Of a stretch of DNA of 37,651 bases, positions 14,542-22,727 are shown piece after piece. The notes beneath the pieces were generated by a model, which was not told the DNA's origin, made no database searches, and saw nothing but the letters and a program-made list of their open reading frames with translations. The stretch covers positions 1-37,651 of the forward strand of contig JABDCU010000016.1 in the NCBI GenBank assembly GCA_013287965.1, read 5' to 3'. Every line of letters begins with the position of its first letter. Positions within the stretch are counted from its first letter, which is position 1. A program made the translations under genes and the position numbers. The DNA comes from Candidatus Omnitrophota bacterium (GTDB lineage: Bacteria; Omnitrophota; Gorgyraeia; Zapsychrales; Fredricksoniimonadaceae).

Positions 14542-14711
14542 TTAGGACTTGATTCGATGGGCTTTTTGATCTCTTCTTCAGTATCACGCATGTTCTTTTT
14601 GAATTCACGGATGGCACGGCCCAGGGCAGCACCCACCTCGGGCAGCTTCTGAGCGCCAAAAAGCAGGATGAACACGGCTATGATCAAAATCATCTCGGGC
14701 AAACGACCCAT
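14538..14711 (-). CDS. tatA: TatA/E-type translocase protein
   Basis: 57 residues, read directly: MGRLPEMILIIAVFILLF, then GAQKLPEVGAALGRAIREF, then a charged tail. It shows the TatA plan of one N-terminal membrane helix, the FGxxKLP hinge and an amphipathic helix. It forms the pore with TatC for folded protein export. AAGGAG lies 8 nt before the ATG. Only one TatA/B-type gene is seen here, so the system may be a minimal TatA-TatC pair unless tatB lies elsewhere. Confidence 0.93.
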   Translation of the reverse strand: MGRLPEMILIIAVFILLFGAQKLPEVGAALGRAIREFKKNMRDTEEEIKKPIESSPK

Positions 14712-14743
14712 ATAGAACTCCTTATTAAACTATTGAAAAGTTA

Positions 14744-14769
14744 GTCATCCTGAGTGAAACGAAGGATCT
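14744..14769. repeat. Dispersed-type repeat (GTCATCCTGAG...GAAGGATCT)
   Basis: A unit of the GTCATCCTGAGxGAAxCGAAGGATCT type, seen in many bacterial genomes (general knowledge). It sits in the tatA leader between promoter and ribosome site. Single copy in this window. Confidence 0.5.
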
Positions 14770-14785
14770 CTAATAGAACAACATT

Positions 14786-14814
14786 ATTGTATAAGGGATG
14801 TTGGCAAGCAACAA
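14786..14814 (-). promoter_or_regulatory. Possible tatA-tatC promoter
   Basis: Minus strand: -35 TTGTTG (14809-14814), 17-nt spacer, -10 TACAAT (14786-14791), about 75 nt ahead of the tatA ATG. Confidence 0.45.
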
Positions 14815-14821
14815 GAGAAAT

Positions 14822-17800
14822 TTAATGAACAGCAGTCAATTGTGCCAATAACGGACTCGAAGCCGCCGGCCTGATCTCAAGGATCACCGGCACAAGACCG
14901 TCAATGCGGATATTGTCCAAATCCTGCTGGCTGACTGGAAGAGGAATACCATTGCCGTCACGTTTGATATGCAGGTCCAAATGCGCGGCGTTCATATCAA
15001 TACCACCGTATACTGCCGTTTGTGCTCCATCAGCAACTTTTTTGCCGGGAAATCTTATCAACGCTGTTGTCTTGGGACTGGGAACAATATCTGGAAAAGA
15101 ATTGATTTCATTCTCAAAAACTTCAGGGTCAGTGAACTCATCATTAAGTTGAGATTTTTTAAGACCTACCGTATATAAAGTGCCTCCTGCCGGCAGCTTG
15201 GGGGCGTATTCTAATTTAAGCTGACCCATCACGTCCTTCACCGAAACGATGGGCAAACGAAAATGTGTAGGAAGGAATGCTTTTAATGCTTTTCTTAATG
15301 CGGCATTTTCAAGGTCCTTCACCTTCCCATTGCCCACTAAGCCATTGACCAGTACCAATTCTTTGCTCGGTATGAAAATAGTTCTAACGGAATTTTTGAA
15401 TATCAATGCCCAACACCATGGCCTGTCTTCTCTATTGTCCCTTCCTCTTGCAAACTCCACACTTTTTTCTACTGCATGGTGTAATGTGACAGGGATCAGA
15501 TCTCGAAATAATTTGAGAGTTCGTGATGGGGTATATTCAGAAAAATCACTGACTCTATAGGTGTCATAAAAAAGCCAAAAAAATTGCTTAATAATAGAAT
15601 TAAGAGGATCTTCTGCCTCAAGGCCTTTTCGTCTCCCAACCTGGGAAATGATCAGTTGATTGATCGCGTACATCAATTGATACCTTAAAGCCTTATTCTC
15701 TGCGTACTTAAAAAAGTTAGGGCCTTCTGCAATAGCATCTAAGACAAGACGGAGTTCTTGCGCATATCTGTCAATATCTTCTTGCGGTAAGTTCAATGCA
15801 TTATTTACATCAACCAAATTGACCAATGAATTCAGTCCTTTTATCGATCCAGCAATTTCAGGTTTTTTATTCTCAAGGTCAACGAGGGCTTGCAAATAAG
15901 AGGCATTGGCATGTTCCTCTGCCACTTCTTTGACAAATATTGGTTCCTTCCTTAAGTCATAAAAAACATTTAAAAGCCGCGGGGTCTGTCCCAGGGAATA
16001 CTCTGGAATGTCAACAGCCTTCATCGCCGCGTTGCCTTTGCTCAATTTATCCAAAAGTTCTTCCTCCACCCGTTCTTGAATGGCTTTTATGTCGTCTCCA
16101 TAAAATAATCTCTTGGAAAAAACAAGTATCCTCTTGTCCTTAATGGGGTCTTCAGGGACCATGATGGGCGCATCTAAATCCTCCTTGATCACAATCATTT
16201 CAAAACGCTTCCATTCATCGGCATATCCCCGCTGTTTCCTGATGTCCTTATCAATTTGTTTTAAAACTGCCCTGGCCTTGAGCGTAAATTCTTTGTTTTG
16301 AATGGTCGAACCCTCTTCATGTTCTTTTAATTCCTGCGGCCATTCCCAGCTGCTTTGGTCTTGTGCCCTTGGGATCATGACCACAAAACTTTTCTCAAAC
16401 TTCTTTAATTTCTGAAGGTCCCATTCAGGATCAACATGTTCCGTAGCCACGGTATTTAACATCTCGTGGAACCCATCATGGACCAGATATAATCCAAGCA
16501 AATATTCTTTAGGGATCCTGTAAAAGACAGTATCTTCCAGTGTCCTGACATCCGCGTTCCTGTCAATATTTAAAAGGGGGGCCAATTCCCCAACGATCTT
16601 GCCGACTCCCAACGGTACTCTTTTTCCATTACGCTTTATTACCTCCACCTCACCTTTGACAATGATATAGCAATCCCTGGCCAGTCTTCCATTCATACCT
16701 TCTCTGATGAATGTAAAGCCTGCATTATGTTCTTCCCTCTCGATCCTGCGGTTTTCCAACAAATAATGGATCTGTGTCGAAGTAAACGCGGTGGGTTTAG
16801 TTTTAATTAATGACCGCAGCACCTTAACATCATCATAGATCCTTATTTCATTGCCGATCTGTCCGTCCCTGTCCCTGTACAAACGCAGATCTATCAACAA
16901 ATCCTCCTTTTCCTGCTGGCTAAGGGCAGCTAAATGCTCCACGTTCTTAAAAAAATTAACCCTGAACTCAAACGGGAGTTTTCTTAATTGACCCAAGGCC
17001 TTCGGCGTTAATAACTGCGGCAAATAAACCAAACTTTCTTCGGTGATCTGGTTGCCTTTACTCCCAAGCCAGGCCAATACCGACCATTCACAAAATTCAC
17101 CCGTTTGGGCAATTTCATAAGCCCTTGAACGGCGATCCGAAGGAATTTTTGCCAGACTGTCCATAATGTCTTTTTCTTTCAAATAATGTTCGCGCATTCG
17201 TTGATGGGTGGTTTGTTGGTCATGTCCCTCGAGGTGTTCGCCAAAATCTCCAATAGCATCTATAACTTCCATATACCTGGAATTTAACCTTCTTTCTAAA
17301 ACATCCATAGGGACCCCTTCCACAACCCTATTGTCAAAATCATCGCGGATCTTCCCGATCTCTTGCTGGTAATGGAGGGGAAATACAAAATTAGACTGGG
17401 TCTCCGAACGCCGCATGACAAGGGATATTTCAGGATATATCCCGTATAGATCTTCTTTGCTGATCAATTTTCTTAACGGTTTGACAATGTTCGTTTTATC
17501 AATTTTTGTGATCAATTTATACTTTGGTTCTTTGGCCCTGTCCTGACCGCTTAAACTGATAATATCCAATAAATACCACAGCACGGCGCCATCCATTTTT
17601 TGGGGAAGCCCCAGAGTTTCATCAATGTCCCAAATATCAAGATCGTAAAGGTCCTGGAACAATGCGGCCAAGAAGACAACAAGCATATCTTTCTTTTCAC
17701 GGATCAACCCGGAATTTTCGGCCATGAGCAGGGAGCCAAAGGCAATGGCCCAGCTTTTGACAGGTTTATAATCGTTATTTTTATTTATTTTTATAAAAAA

Positions 17801-19564
17801 TGCACTGGTCGCCGTCATTAGATCTTCTACCGCCATTTGCTCATCCATGCTAAAAGAAAAATGATGTTGTTGCGCTATAGCACTCATTAGATCAACGGTA
17901 TCTCTGGGCAGGTCCTTTTCCATGGGCTCAGTGCTCGCATACGGCCCTGTCCCGTACTCCGCCCTCATCGCTGCGTCTTTTTCTTTCTCGGCCGTCATTC
18001 TCTCGCTAACGAGGGTCCATCTAAAGGCTGATAAAAATACCCGCATATTGTCCAATATGTTTCCCCTATCATCCGAGACAATAGAAAGTAAATGGTCTTT
18101 TAACTTCAATGTAAGAAAACCTTCGCCTTGCCGTTCAGATAATTTGAAATTATATTTATGGGCGATAAGCACCAGTAACTTTCTATTTATAGTATTGCCA
18201 AGCTCATCGCCATTTAGAGGTAAGCTAAATATATTTCCTTTTTTAAATCTTCCTGCTTCCATAAAAAGTCTTCCTAAATCAACAGTCAGGATCAGCCGAT
18301 CAATGCTTCCTATCATCCTTTCTCTATTTTCAGGTACAGACAACAATTCTTGATTAGAATTTATAAAATTATGAAATTCTCCCGGCTGGATGATCATCGC
18401 CGCGTTGGATGTCTTGGTTTGAGGCTGCTTAGCCTGATTTGGATCAAATGATACAGTCGCAAAGTCGACCCCTGCTGCAAGCTGAGCTAAATCACCTGTT
18501 GTTTCCATAGCTGCCAATTTGTCTTTATGACGATGCAAAACACCCATCGCGCCGTCCCATTGAGGAGCAGCCCATCCACCGGAAAAATACTTCCTCGGTA
18601 TCGTTTCATTAGTGTATTTATCCACGTCTTCCTTAATGTAGTTAAACACGCCCTTTTTGTACGCTTTCAGGTATTGCTGATAAATAGCTTCGTTATTTTG
18701 GGGATTTTGATCAACGCCCTTGAGTTTGGCTTTATTGGCATAGATTCTAGCCAGCAATGACTCCCTTAACGCACGCTTGTACCAGGCAGCAAGGATCATG
18801 CCGCTAAAGACCTGCCTTAACGGAGCGAAGTTCTTGTTTTCATTGACTTCTTTTTCTAGTTGGGGCAGGACGATTTCGCGAACGATTTGGGAGCCGATGG
18901 AATGGATTCCCGCTTGCGCTGGAATGACATGGTGCGAAAGTGACAGATAATCTTCTTCCAGCATCACCTTCAAATGGCTTTTGTAGAGATAGGCGATATT
19001 GCCTTTTTCGTAGATATCCGCTTCATCCGGCACGATCCATACTTTGTTAAAAGTATTGACCGGTATATTGGTGGTCCCAAACTGCTTATAGGCGCGGCTG
19101 TAGACTTCATCCCAGAATCTCCGGCCCAACTTGTCCTGCGGATATATTAAAGAGGCTGTGATCTGTTTGAGCAGATAATCCTGACTCAGAAGGTCACGGC
19201 CCATGGTTGTTTTGCCGAAATCATCCTTAATAATGCGGTTCTTCTCATAAGGGCTAAGATTGACCCATTGGTCTTCATCGGGGACTGCCAAAGAAGCCAG
19301 GAAATATTTGATCAGCTTGGTATATTCTTCTTTCTTTTGGGTTTCTGTAAACCCCTTGTCACCCTTATAAACAATAAAATCAAACTTAAAGGCGTTCTCC
19401 GGATGGATGACGATCCCTTTTAAAAGCGCTGGCGTAAATTCCGGGCTTAAATGGACCATTACACCGGGTTTGGGCAGGGTTATTTCTTGCGCCCAACCAG
19501 TCTGCGGTATCAAGCCATTGGCCAAAAAGGCAAATAAAACAAATATAGAGATTACTTTTCTCAT
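14822..19564 (-). CDS. Giant exported protein with cyclic-nucleotide-binding-like domain
   Basis: 1580 residues. Residues 1-25 are a clear signal peptide (FVLFAFLANGLIPQTGWA). Residues about 26-200 (HLSPEFTPALLKGIVIHPEN..., SRAYKQFGTTNIPVNTFNKVW) and the last 60 (GIDMNAAHLDL... IRIDGLVPVILEIRPA) look like the shared end blocks of large exported Omnitrophota proteins. Residues about 940-1030 look like a cyclic-nucleotide-binding domain: FIREG..., CYIIVKGEVEV, VGKIVGELAPLL, then RNADVRTLEDTVFYRI, keeping the GEL and Arg of the phosphate-binding cassette. Residues about 212-221 (VIPAQAGIHS) are encoded by a palindromic repeat. The rest is mainly helical, with no recognised enzyme motif. A standard sigma70 promoter lies upstream. 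Function unknown; periplasmic or surface location is inferred from the signal. Confidence 0.85.
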   Translation of the reverse strand: MRKVISIFVLFAFLANGLIPQTGWAQEITLPKPGVMVHLSPEFTPALLKGIVIHPENAFKFDFIVYKGDKGFTETQKKEEYTKLIKYFLASLAVPDEDQWVNLSPYEKNRIIKDDFGKTTMGRDLLSQDYLLKQITASLIYPQDKLGRRFWDEVYSRAYKQFGTTNIPVNTFNKVWIVPDEADIYEKGNIAYLYKSHLKVMLEEDYLSLSHHVIPAQAGIHSIGSQIVREIVLPQLEKEVNENKNFAPLRQVFSGMILAAWYKRALRESLLARIYANKAKLKGVDQNPQNNEAIYQQYLKAYKKGVFNYIKEDVDKYTNETIPRKYFSGGWAAPQWDGAMGVLHRHKDKLAAMETTGDLAQLAAGVDFATVSFDPNQAKQPQTKTSNAAMIIQPGEFHNFINSNQELLSVPENRERMIGSIDRLILTVDLGRLFMEAGRFKKGNIFSLPLNGDELGNTINRKLLVLIAHKYNFKLSERQGEGFLTLKLKDHLLSIVSDDRGNILDNMRVFLSAFRWTLVSERMTAEKEKDAAMRAEYGTGPYASTEPMEKDLPRDTVDLMSAIAQQHHFSFSMDEQMAVEDLMTATSAFFIKINKNNDYKPVKSWAIAFGSLLMAENSGLIREKKDMLVVFLAALFQDLYDLDIWDIDETLGLPQKMDGAVLWYLLDIISLSGQDRAKEPKYKLITKIDKTNIVKPLRKLISKEDLYGIYPEISLVMRRSETQSNFVFPLHYQQEIGKIRDDFDNRVVEGVPMDVLERRLNSRYMEVIDAIGDFGEHLEGHDQQTTHQRMREHYLKEKDIMDSLAKIPSDRRSRAYEIAQTGEFCEWSVLAWLGSKGNQITEESLVYLPQLLTPKALGQLRKLPFEFRVNFFKNVEHLAALSQQEKEDLLIDLRLYRDRDGQIGNEIRIYDDVKVLRSLIKTKPTAFTSTQIHYLLENRRIEREEHNAGFTFIREGMNGRLARDCYIIVKGEVEVIKRNGKRVPLGVGKIVGELAPLLNIDRNADVRTLEDTVFYRIPKEYLLGLYLVHDGFHEMLNTVATEHVDPEWDLQKLKKFEKSFVVMIPRAQDQSSWEWPQELKEHEEGSTIQNKEFTLKARAVLKQIDKDIRKQRGYADEWKRFEMIVIKEDLDAPIMVPEDPIKDKRILVFSKRLFYGDDIKAIQERVEEELLDKLSKGNAAMKAVDIPEYSLGQTPRLLNVFYDLRKEPIFVKEVAEEHANASYLQALVDLENKKPEIAGSIKGLNSLVNLVDVNNALNLPQEDIDRYAQELRLVLDAIAEGPNFFKYAENKALRYQLMYAINQLIISQVGRRKGLEAEDPLNSIIKQFFWLFYDTYRVSDFSEYTPSRTLKLFRDLIPVTLHHAVEKSVEFARGRDNREDRPWCWALIFKNSVRTIFIPSKELVLVNGLVGNGKVKDLENAALRKALKAFLPTHFRLPIVSVKDVMGQLKLEYAPKLPAGGTLYTVGLKKSQLNDEFTDPEVFENEINSFPDIVPSPKTTALIRFPGKKVADGAQTAVYGGIDMNAAHLDLHIKRDGNGIPLPVSQQDLDNIRIDGLVPVILEIRPAASSPLLAQLTAVH
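18903..18930. repeat. Palindromic repeat copy inside the giant gene
   Basis: TGGATTCCCGCTTGCGCTGGAATGACA-type variant of the dispersed palindrome, inserted in frame so that it encodes VIPAQAGIH at residues about 212-221 without breaking the reading frame. It has one mismatch in the stem compared with the intergenic copies. Confidence 0.9.
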
Positions 19565-19607
19565 ATGGTTTTCAAGTGGATTTTAGGGCAAAATCACCCT
19601 TAAGGAA

Positions 19608-19636
19608 TGTATACCATATATTATAAGGAAAGGCAA
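19608..19636 (-). promoter_or_regulatory. Promoter of the giant exported gene
   Basis: Minus strand: -35 TTGCCT (19631-19636), 17-nt spacer, -10 TATACA (19608-19613), with a leader of about 40 nt. No strong Shine-Dalgarno is visible before the ATG at 19564. Confidence 0.6.
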
Positions 19637-19645
19637 ATTGGGCTG

Positions 19646-21313
19646 TTATTCCGATAATCGGATGATGACGCCTTTTTTGCGGGCCCTGGTGTAGGCGTGG
19701 CCCAAAAGGCGCAGGGAAAGGACAATATAGAGAAGGGTCAGGCCAAAGCCGGAAAGTAACGGATAGGGCGTGTGGGGTTTAAAACCATACGATTGGCGGA
19801 AAAATTCCAGAAAATGCGTGATCGGCACCATTAAAGCCAGGTATTGAAACACCTTGGGCAGCATGTCCACCGGGTAATAAATGCCGCAAAGGATCATGAA
19901 TAAATGCGCGAACATCCAAGCCGTGATCTCTACTTTTTGGCCGAAGGACAAAATAAGGACATTGACCAGGATGCCTAAAATAAGAGCACAGGCAAAAAGC
20001 CCTACTAGAAATATGGCTGTTACAAAAAACCCCGGTAGATGAAAACCAAAACCCCATGACGCGGCACAAGCTAAAAGCACAAAGGCAATAAATCCCCTGA
20101 CGATGCCGGCGATCCATGTTCCCGCCACCCCTTCTGAAACACCGACGGGTGTTAACAAAGTATGCTTAAAACTTTTCGACCATAATTCATACAGCACGGT
20201 ATAGCCGACATCCAGCTGAGTGATCTGCAAAACACCCGCGGCCAGGGTGCCTGTCATCACGAACCCTAAGGTCGCCGGGCCCAATTGGACGAATTTAGCC
20301 ATAAGCCCGATGGAAACAAGCGAGATCATCGGCCAAAAAAACAGGTCTGTCATCACAAACAAATTACGCACGGCAAAAATGGCAGAGCGTATGGTGAAGG
20401 CAAAGGCACGGTTAAGCCAAGCTTGATATCCCTCAACCTTGTCACCCCCGAATGCTTCTATCGGGGGTCCAGCCATGCGTGTTTCTGGATTCCCGCTTTC
20501 GCGGGAATGACCATCTACCGGATCACTATGGGCCAGTTCGATAAATATTTTCTCCAGATCATCGGTGTGGTGCAGGCGTTTGAGCTCATCCACCGCGGCT
20601 AATTTGATGATGCGCCCCTTTTGGATAAAGGCGACCCTTTCGCACATGCTCTCCACTTCATCCATGTTGTGGCTGGTCAAAAGCACCGTCATGCGGCGCT
20701 TGCGCAAAATATCCAGGATTATTTCACGGGTCTTTAAAGATACATCCGGATCAAGGCCGATGGTGGGCTCGTCTAAAAACAAGATCTTAGGGTCATTTAA
20801 AAGCGACTTGGCCAGGGACAGCCGCTGTTTGGTACCTGAGGACAATTCATCGAAACGGCGGCGCGCATACGCCTGCAGGTCAAAAAGGGCCGTGACTTCA
20901 TCCACCTTGCGCTGTAAAGGACCTGCGCGCAGCCCATAAAGGCGCCCGTAAAATTTAAGGTTCTCCTCGACAGTCAGGCTAAAGGCATAATTTGGATAAC
21001 CCGACGACATGTTGATCCAGGAGCGCACGGCATTAAAATTCTTCGGGACCGCTTTAAGGCCAAAAATCTCGATCTCACCCGCATCCGGCAACAGCAGGGT
21101 CGCCAGGGTATTTAAAAATGTGGTCTTGCCGGCACCGTTGGGGCCTAAGATGCCTAGAATTTCTCCCTCACGCACGGTCAAATCCAGATGATCCAGGGCT
21201 TTAACAACCCCCTTGCTTTGCGTATCAGGATAAGTCTTGCAGAGCCCCCGCGCGGCAAGAACAATTTCAAAAGTATTTTTTGTATTGCTCATAACATATT
21301 GTGGCATAAGCAT
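19646..21313 (-). CDS. ABC-2 type exporter, ATPase and permease in one chain
   Basis: 555 residues. Residues about 15-262 are an ABC ATPase: Walker A GPNGAGKTT (57-65), signature LSSGTKQRLS (157-166), Walker B ILFLDEP and the H-loop TSHNMDE. From about 300 on is an ABC-2 permease with roughly six membrane helices (FFWPMISLVSIGLMAKFV onward, YYPVDMLP near the end). This pairs with exporters of the drug, lipid or polysaccharide type; the substrate is unknown. The two halves are normally separate genes. The linker includes DGHSRESGNP (267-276), encoded by a palindromic repeat. GAAGG lies upstream of the first ATG (21313), which falls in the loop of an 8-bp hairpin; ATG at 21292 (MSNTKN) is an alternative start. 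Confidence 0.92.
   Translation of the reverse strand: MLMPQYVMSNTKNTFEIVLAARGLCKTYPDTQSKGVVKALDHLDLTVREGEILGILGPNGAGKTTFLNTLATLLLPDAGEIEIFGLKAVPKNFNAVRSWINMSSGYPNYAFSLTVEENLKFYGRLYGLRAGPLQRKVDEVTALFDLQAYARRRFDELSSGTKQRLSLAKSLLNDPKILFLDEPTIGLDPDVSLKTREIILDILRKRRMTVLLTSHNMDEVESMCERVAFIQKGRIIKLAAVDELKRLHHTDDLEKIFIELAHSDPVDGHSRESGNPETRMAGPPIEAFGGDKVEGYQAWLNRAFAFTIRSAIFAVRNLFVMTDLFFWPMISLVSIGLMAKFVQLGPATLGFVMTGTLAAGVLQITQLDVGYTVLYELWSKSFKHTLLTPVGVSEGVAGTWIAGIVRGFIAFVLLACAASWGFGFHLPGFFVTAIFLVGLFACALILGILVNVLILSFGQKVEITAWMFAHLFMILCGIYYPVDMLPKVFQYLALMVPITHFLEFFRQSYGFKPHTPYPLLSGFGLTLLYIVLSLRLLGHAYTRARKKGVIIRLSE
20486..20511. repeat. Palindromic repeat copy inside the ABC transporter linker
   Basis: Same unit as at 2203-2228 (GTCATTCCCGC...GCGGGAATCCA on the minus strand). 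It reads HSRESGNP in frame, exactly between the ATPase domain end and the permease domain start. Confidence 0.9.
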
Positions 21314-21322
21314 CTATGCCAC
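21301..21322 (-). promoter_or_regulatory. Hairpin over the ABC transporter start codon
   Basis: GTGGCATA (21301-21308), 6-nt loop, TATGCCAC (21315-21322): a perfect 8-bp inverted repeat. The start ATG (21313) is in the loop and the GAAGG ribosome site abuts the stem, so folding would limit initiation. As DNA it could also be an operator. Confidence 0.5.
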
Positions 21323-21332
21323 CTTCATCAAT

Positions 21333-21361
21333 TTGCATTTTAGAATAATTAGTAGTATACT
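21333..21361 (+). promoter_or_regulatory. Promoter of the predicted small RNA
   Basis: Plus strand: -35 TTGCAT (21333-21338), exact 17-nt spacer, -10 TATACT (21356-21361). No co-oriented protein gene follows; the next plus-strand element is a terminator 63 nt on. Confidence 0.6.
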
Positions 21362-21370
21362 GAAAGTGAA
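21342..21370 (-). promoter_or_regulatory. Promoter of the ABC transporter
   Basis: Minus strand: -35 TTCACT (21365-21370), 17-nt spacer, -10 TATTCT (21342-21347). It overlaps the divergent small-RNA promoter on the other strand. Confidence 0.45.
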
Positions 21371-21461
21371 GTAATGGAGGAACCAAGGATAGCGAAAGCA
21401 AATCTAAGGCCTATCCCCTTACGAAACCTACGGCGTCAGTCACCGTGGGTTTTGCGTTTTT
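21368..21461 (+). ncRNA. Predicted small RNA of about 93 nt
   Basis: A transcript is predicted from the promoter at 21333-21361 to a rho-independent terminator: stem AAACCTACGG (21424-21433) with CCGTGGGTTT (21443-21452), then TGCGTTTTT. A second helix, TAAGG/CCTTA around CCTATCC (about 21405-21421), lies upstream. Flanking GCAAA and TTTTGC could close a three-way junction over both hairpins. There is no convincing ORF; an ATG at about 21374 lacks a spaced ribosome site. I compared it from memory with c-di-GMP, guanidine, fluoride, preQ1 and SRP RNAs and found no match. It is convergent with pgi and divergent from the ABC gene. Confidence 0.5.
21424..21461 (+). terminator. Rho-independent terminator of the predicted small RNA
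   Basis: A 10-bp stem with one G-U pair and a 9-nt loop, followed by TGCGTTTTT on the plus strand. It lies immediately beyond the pgi stop codon, so it may also stabilise the pgi transcript end on the other strand. Confidence 0.7.
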
Positions 21462-21464
21462 AGC

Positions 21465-22727
21465 CTACTTAAGCAACGCAAACATCTTCTTCTTATACGC
21501 TTCCACCCCAGGCTGGTCAAAAGGATTCACGCCCAGGATATACCCGGAGATCCCGCAGGCCTTCTCAAAAAAATAATACAGATGTCCCAAATGCATGGCA
21601 TCGGCTTTGCATAAGGTGATGGTCATGTTCGGTACACCACCCTCAAAATGCGCCGCAGAGGTGGCTTCATACGCTTTTTTATTTACAAAATCAAAACCCT
21701 TGCCTGCGACATAATTAAAACCGTCCAGGTCTTCTTTGTCTTGAGGGATGATCACGTCATGATGGGGCTTGTCGATCTGCACGAAGGTCTCAAACACCGT
21801 GCGCTCTGCTTCCTGCATCCATTGGCCCAGGGAATGAAGGTCTGTGGACATGATCAGCGACGCCGGGAAAATACCCTTGCCCTGCTTGCCTTCGCTTTCA
21901 CCGAAAAGCTGTTTGAACCATTCCGCCACATAAAAAACTTCCGGGTAAAAAGAAGAAAGCACTTCGATCTTTTTGCCTTTAGCATAAAGGATGTTGCGCA
22001 AGGCCGCGTAACGATAACAGGTGTTCTTATCCAGATCACAGACAGCGTATTCCTTTTGGGCCTGCCTCGCCCCGTCCACCAAGGACTGAATGTCTACACC
22101 TGCCAAGGCCAAGGGAACGAGGCCCACCGGTGTCAATATCGAAAAACGCCCGCCCACATCATCAGGAATAATAAACGAGCGATACCCTGCCTTGTCCGCG
22201 ATTTTCCGTAAAGCACCTTTTTTTTCGTCGGTAACGCAAATGATCCGCTTTTTTAATTCTTCGCCCTGGTATTTGCTTTCTAAGAATTTTTTGATCACCC
22301 GAAAGGCAATGGCAGGCTCGGTCGTGGTGCCGGACTTGGAAATAACGACCACGGTGGGGCGTTTGTCTTTGAGCTGTGCCAAAAGCCGGTGCAGATAATC
22401 ACTGCTGATGGTGTGCCCCGCGTAATAGACCGGCAGTTTTCCCCCGCCTAAAAATTCGACGGTGGCGCGGATGCCCAAATAAGAGCCGCCGATACCGATG
22501 GAAACAATGCAGTCGGAATTCTTATGCACCTCGACGGCTAATGAAGAAATTTCTTTAATTAACGTGTCGGGAATACGGGAAGGCAAATCGAGCCAGCCGG
22601 TAAATTCGGCACCTAAGCCCTTGCCATTATGCAAATTGTCATGGGCCAGGCGCACCGAGGGAAAAATATTTTCAAGTTCTTGGGCTGATACAAAGCCCTT
22701 AAGATGATCTGTGTTAAGGGAGATCAT
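21465..22727 (-). CDS. pgi: Glucose-6-phosphate isomerase
   Basis: 420 residues, the shorter bacterial form of PGI, which interconverts glucose 6-phosphate and fructose 6-phosphate. It shows the SIS-type sugar-phosphate site SIGIGGSYLGIRATVEFLGG, VISKSGTTTEPAIAF and the second PGI signature around LIMSTDLHSLGQWMQE. The C-terminal NPFDQPGVEAYKKKMF carries the catalytic Lys region. The ATG overlaps the stop of the MORN-repeat gene (ATGA). Confidence 0.96.
   Translation of the reverse strand: MISLNTDHLKGFVSAQELENIFPSVRLAHDNLHNGKGLGAEFTGWLDLPSRIPDTLIKEISSLAVEVHKNSDCIVSIGIGGSYLGIRATVEFLGGGKLPVYYAGHTISSDYLHRLLAQLKDKRPTVVVISKSGTTTEPAIAFRVIKKFLESKYQGEELKKRIICVTDEKKGALRKIADKAGYRSFIIPDDVGGRFSILTPVGLVPLALAGVDIQSLVDGARQAQKEYAVCDLDKNTCYRYAALRNILYAKGKKIEVLSSFYPEVFYVAEWFKQLFGESEGKQGKGIFPASLIMSTDLHSLGQWMQEAERTVFETFVQIDKPHHDVIIPQDKEDLDGFNYVAGKGFDFVNKKAYEATSAAHFEGGVPNMTITLCKADAMHLGHLYYFFEKACGISGYILGVNPFDQPGVEAYKKKMFALLK

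Noticed and set aside
21368-21461. c-di-GMP (GEMM) riboswitch resemblance: GCAAA, two hairpins, then a GGTTTTGC-like closing strand.
   Set aside because: The GNRA tetraloop and the ACGCAAAGCC core of the GEMM class are missing, and no gene is co-oriented downstream. Kept only as an unassigned small RNA.
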